A stretch of 64,000 nt of DNA, taken from assembly GCF_031626875.1 (NCBI RefSeq), contig NZ_JANDMF010000017.1, positions 32,039 to 96,038 on the forward strand, read 5' to 3'. Every line of letters begins with the position of its first letter. Position 1 is the stretch's first letter. The translations under genes were made by a program, and so were the position numbers. A model generated the notes under the pieces. That model did no database searches. It was not told where the DNA came from and saw only the letters and a list, made by a program, of their open reading frames with translations. Positions 17,902 to 25,793 of the stretch are shown in pieces. The DNA is from Clostridium sp031626875. Lineage in GTDB: Bacteria > Bacillota > Clostridia > Clostridiales > Clostridiaceae.

Positions 17902-18396
17902 CTACCTACTTTCATGAATTATTATATCGCACTCATTTTCATGAATTATAAGTCCTTCATTCTCCTCATAGTATATGTCTTTGTACACTTCATCTATTTT
18001 GTTTGTGAGACTTTCTATTGAAGGTAAATTATTAACATACAAATACAGTTTATGAAGTATCAATGGCTTATCACTACTTATCTTCTTTATATCCATTTCA
18101 ATTTTGTCAATATCACTTCGTTGTATTTTGTGAAAGTCTTTTTTTGTAATATCTCCGCTACTTATTTCTTCAACACTTTCAAAGCCAAACAATATTGCTA
18201 ACTGACTATAACTAGGACTTCCACCTCTGAAAATATCTATTAACTCTATTATCAGTTCATGAAAATCGCACTGTCTTATTTTTTTTTCTAGAATTTCTCT
18301 TGAATCATCAAGAAACCAAGAGGACATTTCATCTTCCTCACTATCGTCTATGAACCCTAAAGTATACACCTTTTTATACAAAAACTTTTTATTCAT
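17902..18396 (-). CDS. Putative immunity protein, 164 aa
   Basis: Not recognised. The protein is soluble, helical and acidic, with blocks EKKIRQCDFHELIIELIDIF and PSYSQLAILFGFESVEEI that suggest a compact helical bundle. It starts nine bases after the stop of the 80-aa toxin-tip-like frame (18406-18648), preceded by AGGAGG. This spacing and order match the toxin-immunity arrangement seen in the other modules here. The role is inferred from position only. Confidence 0.5.
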   Translation of the reverse strand: MNKKFLYKKVYTLGFIDDSEEDEMSSWFLDDSREILEKKIRQCDFHELIIELIDIFRGGSPSYSQLAILFGFESVEEISSGDITKKDFHKIQRSDIDKIEMDIKKISSDKPLILHKLYLYVNNLPSIESLTNKIDEVYKDIYYEENEGLIIHENECDIIIHESR

Positions 18397-18405
18397 CTCT
18401 TCCTC

Positions 18406-18648
18406 CTAATTTATTACTGTATATTCTCCTCCTATAGTCTTGGCAATTTTCTCAAACAACATATTCCACACTTCCTCCTGGTTACCTTCTTGGAATAACT
18501 GCCTCGCAATAGGGTCATTACTTAACTCACTTTGTGCCATTGTTTGTGCCATCCTTATAGCATCTGGGTCTGTAACCTTCCATCCGTCAATTCCTCGTTT
18601 CATACTATATATCTTTCCTCTAGGTGTTACAGCTCTGACTTCAGCCAT
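18406..18648 (-). CDS. Orphan toxin C-terminal fragment (probable)
   Basis: 80 aa from the ATG at 18648. The same frame stays open upstream to a TGA at 18724-18726, adding protein-like sequence (LSYQGAVEAIAKTSNFEKSI), so the gene looks like the tail of a longer protein. The end reads VTPRGKIYSMKRGIDGWKVT and continues to a helical tail. No secretion domain is attached. The IS110 element lies immediately upstream and may have cut it. It is followed by a putative immunity gene. The whole pattern fits an orphan toxin tip that could be swapped onto an LXG protein by recombination. I do not recognise the fold. Confidence 0.45.
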   Translation of the reverse strand: MAEVRAVTPRGKIYSMKRGIDGWKVTDPDAIRMAQTMAQSELSNDPIARQLFQEGNQEEVWNMLFEKIAKTIGGEYTVIN

Positions 18649-18779
18649 AATGCTCTTTTCAAAATTGCTAGTTTTAGCAATAGCTTCAACTGCCCCCTGG
18701 TATGATAAGCTTGTTAATATTAATCAACAGCTCCTATATAAACTTTATTTATAATTTCTTCTATAATTCTAAAGTTACT

Positions 18780-19016
18780 TCAAATATCTGTTGTTTAATA
18801 ACTCTAATTTGGAGACAATATTCTCGTATAGATAGAGGTTTACATACGCCCCCTTGAGGCTTCTTTGACCTCGTGACTAAGACTGTTACCTCATCTCTGC
18901 GAAATATTGCGTATAAGCTGGATGTTGGTTATATTAATGTAATTCTTCGTATATCGAACCAGGATGTAACTCGCATTGTTCTGAGGATTCTATCTAAAAT
19001 ACAGGGAGATGTTTTT
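18780..19016 (+). ncRNA. Putative IS110 bridge RNA region
   Basis: This non-coding stretch before the transposase start has several internal stems. GAGAcaatatTCTC lies near 18812, GAGG ... CCTC repeats at 18840-18895, and a stem GGTTATA ... TATATCGAACC around 18928-18965 closes a loop. IS110-group elements encode a bridge RNA of about 150-200 nt here, with one loop pairing to the target and another to the donor. The location and structure fit. I could not assign the guide segments, because the element ends are not fixed. Confidence 0.45.
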
Positions 19017-20189
19017 ATGTATATTGTAGGTATTGATATTGGTAAAAATAATCACGAAACTACTATTATTGATGAAACTGGCGTTATCATCGCTAAATCA
19101 TTGAGGTTTTCTAACTCACATAATGGTGCAAATAAACTAATAGAATACATAACTAAGAATATTGGAGATTCTAAAGTAACTTTTGGATTGGAAGCTACTG
19201 GGCATTATTGGCTTTCTCTATATTCTTTTTTATTAGAAAAAAATTACACAATTAATGTTATTAATCCTATTCAATCTGATAGCTTTAGAAATCTTTATAT
19301 CCACCAAACTAAAAATGATACTAAAGATTCTTTTATTATCGCTGAAGTTATAAGATTTGGTAGATTCACAACAACTCAACTTGCCGATGATAAATTACTT
19401 TCTTTAAGGCAACTTTGTAGATATAGGTTATCATTAATTGATAGTGTTTCTGAACTTAAATGTAGAATTATTACAGTTTTAGATTAAGTTTTTCCTGAAT
19501 ATGAAAAGCTCTTTTCTGATACTTGGGGAGCTAGTTCCAAAGCTCTACTTGAAAAATATCAAACACCAGAAGAAATACTAAACCTTGATATTAATGAATT
19601 AAGCAAATTATTAAAGATAAACAGTCGTGGACAACTTGGACTTGTCAAAGCAGAATAAATTCAAGATGCAGCAAAAAATACTTTTGGAATTAAAATTGCT
19701 CAAGATGCTTTTAAATTTCAACTTAAACAACAAATAGATCAAGTCCTATTTATAGAAGATCAAGTTAGAAGCTTAGATGAAGAAATTGAATTCTACTATA
19801 ATCAATTTGACTGTCATCTTACTTCTGTTCCAGGAATCGGATCTGTAACTGCTGCTATTATATTAAGTGAAGTTGGAGACATTCATAGATTTAAAAATAC
19901 TTCTAGCCTAGTAGCTTATGCTGGTATTGATCCTACAGTAAAGCAATCTGGTGAATTTTTATCTAACAAAAACAGGATGTCAAAGCGTGGCTCTCCATAC
20001 CTACGCCGTGCCTTATTTCTTGCTGCTTCAACCTGCACTTTACATGAAAGTCCTCTTAATGATTATTATAACAAAAAACGAATTGAAGGAAAGCACCATC
20101 ACACTGCCGTTGGAGCGGTAGCACATAAGCTCACACATATTGTTTTTGCTATTATGAGAGACAATAAGGACTATGAACCTATGTCATAA
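19017..20189 (+). pseudogene. IS110-family transposase with two in-frame stops
   Basis: The start is the ATG at 19017 (MYIVGIDIGKNNH), preceded by GGGAGATG; the in-frame extension to 18873 has no family content. The N-terminal DEDD RuvC-like domain is visible: DIGKNNH, FGLEATGHYW and NDTKDSF. The C-terminal Tnp_20 part shows LTSVPGIGSVTAAIIL, LVAYAGIDPTVKQSG and SKRGSPYLRRAL. The reading frame is continuous for 391 codons except for TAA at 19485-19487 and TAA at 19656-19658. Each sits where Gln (CAA) would fit, so single C-to-T changes could explain both. The enzyme is probably inactive unless the stops are read through. Confidence 0.9.
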
Positions 20190-20388
20190 TCCTTATTATG
20201 TCTGTACCCCCATTAGAAAATATCTATTTGTAAAGCTATTGAAAATTTTACATCTTTGATAGCTCTATTTCTCATTGTCTTTTTTAATATTATCTAAATT
20301 TTTAAACATAAACTAGTATTATATTTTATTTAGTTAAATCAAATTTTTCATTTGCTTATAACTATTCATAGTTCTCTTTGGGTAATAA

Positions 20389-20874
20389 TTACAGTTCATC
20401 TATATTGATAGGTTCCTTTACAACAAAATCTTCATACCATCCTCTTAACGGATAGCATGAAATATTCACTATCTCTAACTCATTTATACTTAGAACATAC
20501 TTTCCCCCTCTTTCAAGAAGTTTAATTAATGGATCATATATACTTAAATATTTACCAACATTCGAATTTTTATCAGCATATCTAGCTAACTGAAGATAAT
20601 ACTTTATTATATTTTTAGACATACCTTCACCTATAAATTTCACAGCTTTTGGATTAAGATAGTCAGAAATAACTACTTCTTCCTCTACATCCCCCAATAA
20701 CCTTGCTATATTTGCCATTACAGGTTTTATTGGCATAATTGATTCATCTTTGAAAAATTTAGCTAATCTTCTTAAATATTCATAACCAAAATAAGGATCC
20801 AATTTTGACGAGTTTCTGCCAACCTCATCCCAATTTATGTTATTCATTCTCTCTATTAATTCATTCATATACAT
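20389..20874 (-). CDS. Putative immunity protein of the LXG toxin
   Basis: 161 aa from the ATG at 20874, chosen because GAGGTG precedes it and the paralogue at 15579-16073 starts in the same place (MYMNELIERM / MYMDEAIERI). An upstream ATG at 20910 would overlap the toxin gene by 20 bases. It begins 17 bases past the toxin stop, the usual place for a cognate immunity gene. The protein is soluble and mostly helical with well-conserved blocks YLRRLAKFFKDES and IYDPLIKLLERGG. The family name is not certain to me. Immunity is inferred from position and from the toxin/immunity layout. Confidence 0.65.
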   Translation of the reverse strand: MYMNELIERMNNINWDEVGRNSSKLDPYFGYEYLRRLAKFFKDESIMPIKPVMANIARLLGDVEEEVVISDYLNPKAVKFIGEGMSKNIIKYYLQLARYADKNSNVGKYLSIYDPLIKLLERGGKYVLSINELEIVNISCYPLRGWYEDFVVKEPINIDEL

Positions 20875-20890
20875 CTTTATCACCTCAAAA

Positions 20891-22945
20891 TTAATAATCA
20901 TTGCTATCATTCATATAATTTTTATTCCATTCCCTACTAGCAATATCAGGATAACCTGGAAAGTCATCAGGCGCCTTTGCTGTTAAATTCGCTTTATCAT
21001 GTGCGTTTTTTGAAGGATTAATCATTTGTCCTTCAACTGGATCCCAAGTAGACTGATCAGTTAATGGCATTCCTTCGTCCATATATTTTTTTTCTGTTAA
21101 TTCATGATTCCTAAGTTGCTTAAACCACTCTTTTTCTAAATCTGTAAGTTCTCCATTCTGTGCTTTTCCCCAACCATAAGCAATATTAGCATTTCCTTGA
21201 AAATATAATTTTTCAGGAGGTTTGCCTTTTACTGATAAATCATGAGTATTTAAAAACAAGTGTTCTTTCATATCTATAACATCTTGCTCTGATAACCCTG
21301 TATTTTTTGAAACTGTTGAAACATCATCAAAACTTGCTTTTCTAATTTCGATATATCTTCTCTCAATTAATGCATCAAATCCATCCTCTGGAGGAATAAT
21401 ATATTTTCTCATTTCATCAGTATATTTTTCTATTGACTTCACATAGCTGGTCTCAGTAACATCAATTGTCTTTTCAGAATCCCCAACAACATCCTTTACC
21501 TTCTTTGATTCCTCTACCTTAACAGATAAATCACCAACATCATTTTTAATGTTCTTTATATCATGAACACTTTTATTAATTTCTTTAGCTCTCTCTAGAG
21601 GATTTGTTTTCAAAATACTCTCAGAAAGTTCCTTTTCCTTCTTAATCTTATTCGCTAAGGCCGACTCTTTCATGGCATCAGTTCCTTCTAACCCCTTAGC
21701 ATTTTTAAGAACTTTTTCACTTTCAACTGCTTTTTCAACTTTACTTCCCTTATTTACCCCATTAATACCCTTATTAATTTCTTTAAATCTCTCAAAAGGA
21801 TCAGTTTTTAAAATAATCTCAGAAAGCTCTTTTTCTTTCCCAAACTTAGTTGCTAAAATTACATCTTTCATAGCCTCAATTTCTTTTTTTATCTTAGCTA
21901 ATTTATTAGCATCACTAGCAACATCAATTCCCTCTAACACCTTAACATTTTTAAGAATCTTTTCAGATTCAATTACCTTTTCAACTTTACTTGTACTACT
22001 TAATGCTTTAACTTCTCCTCCACCAGCAAATAATGCAGCTATATTTAATATCATATCAGTAACATATTTAGTTCTAGTATAAGAATCTCCCTTTGCTACT
22101 TCTTTATCAAAATTTTTCTTAACATTTTCCCAAATAGAATTAGCTACATCTTCTTGTATCTTATGCTGTTCAGGTGTTATAGGTTGTAATACTGAAATTA
22201 AAGTGTATATACTTTCACCATTACCTTTTAATGTTTTTATTGGATCATTCAGTAATCCATTAACTTCACTACTTATAAAATTAAGAGTATCAGATGCTAA
22301 ACCTATAGTCATTTCTTTTCCAAACTTTAACTTTGCATCCTCTATTCCATTTACTGACTTCACAAAAATACTAAATGGATTATTTTCATCAATCCCCTTA
22401 TTAACTTGTTCTCTTATTTCTAATTCTTCATCAACCTTCTTATCAAGCCAGTTAAATACATTTTTAAAGAATTCAATATTATCTAAGTTTAGTATAGAAG
22501 GTCCAGCAAAAAAATTCCAAGCATCTCTAGCATGTTTTCTATACTTTTCAAGATTTCCTTCTTTTTCATCTTCAGTTTCACTCTGATTATCTGTATCTAT
22601 TAATGCTTCCATCCCTGGAATTGGAACTAAACCTAAAGTTCCAAAACTTCCTTTAAACATAGCTTGAAGGGAGTTTGCTAATCGTTCTTCTGTTTCCTCA
22701 TAGGTCTTAGCTACATGATATAGATTATAAGAAAAATCATCAAGATTCCTTGATATTGATTGCGCAAAAGATATTGTTTCATCAATCTTTTTCCTTTGAT
22801 CATATGTATTAACATCCCTTATTAAATTTAAGTTATCTTCTATACCTTCTATATCTCTTATAACAAAATCTAATTCATATTGCAAATCACGCATTTGATT
22901 TGCAAATTCTAGAAGCTTTCCAGTATCAACTTTTATATTCCCCAT
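20891..22945 (-). CDS. LXG polymorphic toxin, type VII secretion substrate
   Basis: 684 aa, start backed by AGGAGG. Residues 1-95 form a WXG/LXG-like helical secretion domain (VDTGKLLEFANQM ... FAQSISRNLDDF). Residues 285-315 (YTRTKYVTDMILNIAALFAG) resemble the pre-toxin linker. Residues 320-393 and 402-458 are an internal duplication (KVEKVIESEKILKN / KVEKAVESEKVLKN; KEKELSEIILKT / KEKELSESILKT). The C-terminal 165 residues are the likely toxin: IERRYIEIRKASFDDVS, then LRNHELTEKKY with an HExxE motif at 614-618, and NAHDKAN at 648-653. The catalytic type is not established; the His/Glu pattern could be metal-binding. Export would need an Esx-type machine encoded elsewhere. Confidence 0.75.
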   Translation of the reverse strand: MGNIKVDTGKLLEFANQMRDLQYELDFVIRDIEGIEDNLNLIRDVNTYDQRKKIDETISFAQSISRNLDDFSYNLYHVAKTYEETEERLANSLQAMFKGSFGTLGLVPIPGMEALIDTDNQSETEDEKEGNLEKYRKHARDAWNFFAGPSILNLDNIEFFKNVFNWLDKKVDEELEIREQVNKGIDENNPFSIFVKSVNGIEDAKLKFGKEMTIGLASDTLNFISSEVNGLLNDPIKTLKGNGESIYTLISVLQPITPEQHKIQEDVANSIWENVKKNFDKEVAKGDSYTRTKYVTDMILNIAALFAGGGEVKALSSTSKVEKVIESEKILKNVKVLEGIDVASDANKLAKIKKEIEAMKDVILATKFGKEKELSEIILKTDPFERFKEINKGINGVNKGSKVEKAVESEKVLKNAKGLEGTDAMKESALANKIKKEKELSESILKTNPLERAKEINKSVHDIKNIKNDVGDLSVKVEESKKVKDVVGDSEKTIDVTETSYVKSIEKYTDEMRKYIIPPEDGFDALIERRYIEIRKASFDDVSTVSKNTGLSEQDVIDMKEHLFLNTHDLSVKGKPPEKLYFQGNANIAYGWGKAQNGELTDLEKEWFKQLRNHELTEKKYMDEGMPLTDQSTWDPVEGQMINPSKNAHDKANLTAKAPDDFPGYPDIASREWNKNYMNDSNDY

Positions 22946-23067
22946 CTATCCTCCTCATTAGTTACTTATTTTGCTTCTAGTTTCCCACCTTAAATTTTCT
23001 CTTAAAAAATATTATACTATCGATTAAATTGCAGATTATTAAATAAAAATGACCTAGCCAAATTTAT

Positions 23068-23388
23068 TTATTTCTTTTCACTAAGTTTCTTCTCTTCTTC
23101 TAATTTTTCTTTTCTCTTTTCTTCATTTATTATATCAATAGACAACTTAAATAAACTGTTCTTTGACTCTTGAAAATCCATTTCTAAATCATAGGAATCA
23201 TTTATAATTTTATTTATTCTTTCAACTAATTCAAACTGCATACTTCCTTCAAAGTTATCTGATGCTGACTTCTTAATCTCATTTAATTTATCTATTATTT
23301 TATCTACTTTATCTTTATCTACATTGATTTTATTAATATCATCAATCACATTACAATTTGGATTCAAATTTACTCCTCCTCTTTTCAT
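23068..23388 (-). CDS. Small helical helper protein of the LXG toxin
   Basis: 106 aa, nearly all alpha-helical with a strongly charged tail (EEKRKEKLEEEKKLSEKK). The repeating heptad-like blocks VDKDKVDKIIDKLNEIKKSA and LVERINKIINDSYDLEMDF suggest a helical hairpin. Small helical proteins of this size directly upstream of LXG toxins act as targeting partners or chaperones in type VII secretion, and this gene is placed and oriented that way. I cannot assign it to a named family. The 123-base gap to the toxin gene allows co-transcription. Confidence 0.6.
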   Translation of the reverse strand: MKRGGVNLNPNCNVIDDINKINVDKDKVDKIIDKLNEIKKSASDNFEGSMQFELVERINKIINDSYDLEMDFQESKNSLFKLSIDIINEEKRKEKLEEEKKLSEKK

Positions 23389-23492
23389 CTCTTGTTAAAT
23401 CAAATTTCATTATACTATAAACTTTCTATTAATTTAACAAAAATAAGCCACCTCATTAGCAATTTGAATTTAACAGCTTGGAGAATTTTATA

Positions 23493-23566
23493 AAAAAACT
23501 TCCTTAGAGTTATAAATTTTGATCTCTTAACTTAAGATCTTATTTATCATCTCCAGGAAGTTTTTT
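23493..23566 (-). terminator. Terminator after the chemotaxis receptor gene
   Basis: AAAAAACTTCC (23493-23503) and GGAAGTTTTTT (23556-23566) pair as an 11-bp stem. The long loop contains a second small hairpin (GATCT ... AGATC). It starts 16 bases beyond the receptor stop and faces the toxin-helper gene, so it insulates the two units. Confidence 0.7.
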
Positions 23567-23581
23567 ATTTCAATTTAGGAT

Positions 23582-25600
23582 TTATAATTTAAATTTACCA
23601 ACTGTATTCTTTAGTTTTAACACTAATTCATCTAATTTATGTATTGTTTCACCAATTTCTTGTATGTTAGAATTTTGTTCTTCTGTTGTTGCTGAAACTT
23701 CTTCTGTAGCTGCCGAATTTTCTTCTGTTATAGCAGCTACCTCACTAATTGCTTCTACTGCTGCATCAGCCTTATTTGCCATATTATTAGTAGCATATGT
23801 TACCTTTTGCACCATATCATTTATTTCATTAAATACTTTTTCAATTTCATCAAAATTTGTTCCTGCTGCAACTGCAATATCTACCCCATTTACTATTTCT
23901 TCAGTACCATTATTCATTGTGTTTGATATAGTTTCAACTTGATTCTGAACTTTACCAATAAGATCTGTAATTTGCTTTGCAGCTCCTTCTGATTGTTCAG
24001 CAAGATTTCTAACTTCATCAGCAACTACTGCAAAACCTTTTCCTTGTTCTCCAGCCCTTGCAGCTTCTATTGCTGCATTAAGAGCTAATAGATTAGTTTG
24101 CTCTGCTATGTTACTTATTACATCTACTATTTGTCCAATTTCTTTTGATTGCTCTAATAGTGCATTTGCTTCTTTAACATTTTTACCATTAGCCTTTGCT
24201 ATATTTTCCATACTTTTTACTGCCTTTTGGATACCTTTTGCCCCTACACTACTCACATTCTTTGAATCTTCTACAACTTTTAGCATGTATTTGAAGTGTT
24301 CACGAACTATATTAATATCTTCAACTAATTGGCTTGTAATTTCTGAAGCTTTACTTGCATTTTCTGCTTGCTGACAAGCACCTTCAGATATTTGTTGCAT
24401 ACTAAGCATAACTTCTTCTGTTCCCTTAGTAGATTCCTTTGTTACTATGGTTAATTTATTTGAAAACAAACTAACTTCATTAGCTGAATCCACAATATTT
24501 CCTACAATTTCTTTTAATCCACTTACTGTATTATTTAAACTATTTGCCATTTGTCCAATTTCATCATTTCTATTCACATCTAATTTCAAACTTAAATCCC
24601 CTGATGCCACCTGTTCAGAAAATGCAGATAACTTACTTACTGGATCTGCCATACGCTTTGAAATAATTATAATTATAACTGCAAGAATAATTGAAATTAA
24701 TGTAGTAATTATTAGTAAAGTACTAATAAGCTTTTGAGCTGAAGCAAATAGCTCCGATTCAGACATTACACTTGCTACAACCCATCCTGATGAAGGAATC
24801 TTATTGTAAAAAACAATATTATTTCCAGTTGAATCACTAAATCTAAATATTCCTGAATCTTGATTAGACATTTCTTTTCCTAAAGACTGCATATTTGTAT
24901 CTTCTAACTCTGATATTTTCTTTTTCATTACTAATTCTTCATCTGGATGAACTACAAATGTTCCATCACTTCCAAGTAACATGGCATATCCATTTTCTCC
25001 AACCTTAAATTCTTGAACTTTAGTTTGAATATATGAAAGATTTACAGCTGCCATCATTAATCCTATAGATTTATCTGAGTTATCTTTTATAGGTGCTCCA
25101 ATTACAGTTATTGTTTTTCCTGTTCCCTTTGATACTACTGGATTGGATATATGATAATTAGCTCCCTTCATTAAAGCCTGATACCAAGCTTTTTCAGAAA
25201 CATTTCCTATTACATTTGTTCCATTAGCATATTGTGCTCTAGATTTTCCATCATTATTATATAAAGCTGCTGCAGCATTATCATACTCACCAGGATAATT
25301 CTTGTTAAAAAATTGTATCCTTTCAACATTAAATTTATCTACAGCTTCAATATTAGTATCAATGGATTTAGCAATAGATGTATTTGCAGAACTTTTAACT
25401 TCTAAAAGCTTACTTTCTAACCATCCATTAATGTTTTCTGATAATCCTGTCATATTTTGCTTTGTATCATTGATAATTTGATTCTCCATTGTTTTTTTGA
25501 ACTGGAAAAAAGCTATGTAGCTTAAAATAAGCATTCCTACTATTACTGATGGTAAAATACTAAATAAAAATTTATTTTTAAAAGATGACTTTTTTTTCAT
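23582..25600 (-). CDS. Methyl-accepting chemotaxis protein
   Basis: 672 aa. One membrane segment at about 10-32 and a second at about 290-313 flank an extracellular double-Cache-like sensor (KAWYQALMKGANYHISNPVV, TGKTITVIGAPI). A HAMP linker follows (ISKRMADPVSKLSAF). The cytoplasmic signalling domain contains the conserved hairpin tip NIAEQTNLLALNAAIEAARA and DEVRNLAEQS. It would couple an extracellular small ligand to CheA/CheW. The ligand cannot be read. It is a single transcription unit with its own terminator. No clear SigD-type promoter was found in the upstream gap. Confidence 0.95.
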   Translation of the reverse strand: MKKKSSFKNKFLFSILPSVIVGMLILSYIAFFQFKKTMENQIINDTKQNMTGLSENINGWLESKLLEVKSSANTSIAKSIDTNIEAVDKFNVERIQFFNKNYPGEYDNAAAALYNNDGKSRAQYANGTNVIGNVSEKAWYQALMKGANYHISNPVVSKGTGKTITVIGAPIKDNSDKSIGLMMAAVNLSYIQTKVQEFKVGENGYAMLLGSDGTFVVHPDEELVMKKKISELEDTNMQSLGKEMSNQDSGIFRFSDSTGNNIVFYNKIPSSGWVVASVMSESELFASAQKLISTLLIITTLISIILAVIIIIISKRMADPVSKLSAFSEQVASGDLSLKLDVNRNDEIGQMANSLNNTVSGLKEIVGNIVDSANEVSLFSNKLTIVTKESTKGTEEVMLSMQQISEGACQQAENASKASEITSQLVEDINIVREHFKYMLKVVEDSKNVSSVGAKGIQKAVKSMENIAKANGKNVKEANALLEQSKEIGQIVDVISNIAEQTNLLALNAAIEAARAGEQGKGFAVVADEVRNLAEQSEGAAKQITDLIGKVQNQVETISNTMNNGTEEIVNGVDIAVAAGTNFDEIEKVFNEINDMVQKVTYATNNMANKADAAVEAISEVAAITEENSAATEEVSATTEEQNSNIQEIGETIHKLDELVLKLKNTVGKFKL

Positions 25601-25702
25601 GATTTTATCCTCTCTAATAAAATATTTTTTGAATACATATAATTTTCGTCAAACTTTTTAAATACTTAATTATTTTTTTAATTTTATTCGATACAAACAA
25701 AA

Positions 25703-25743
25703 AAATCTAAGAAAAAGCCAAATATTGCTTTCTACTTAGATTT
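25703..25743 (-). terminator. Terminator after the beta-CASP nuclease gene
   Basis: AAATCTAAG (25703-25711) pairs with CTTAGATTT (25735-25743), and on the minus strand a T-run follows. It lies about 50 bases past the stop at 25794. Confidence 0.75.
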
Positions 25744-25793
25744 AAATTATATATAATAATACCACTACTAATCTAATCTATTAACAGTAATTT

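Larger units (their letters stand above)
18740..20215 (+). mobile_element. IS110-family insertion sequence (decayed)
   Basis: A single rightward transposase frame is flanked by about 270 non-coding bases on the left and a short right end. This is the layout of the IS110 group, where the long left end carries the bridge RNA. It lies between a toxin-tip fragment and an LXG immunity gene that both point left, so it interrupts the toxin locus. IS110 elements lack clear terminal inverted repeats and often target duplications, so the exact ends given here are estimates. Confidence 0.7.

Noticed and set aside
18873..19016. N-terminal extension of the IS110 transposase frame from 18873
   Set aside because: IS110 transposases begin at the DIGKNNH region; a ribosome-binding site precedes the ATG at 19017, and the extension lies in the structured left end.
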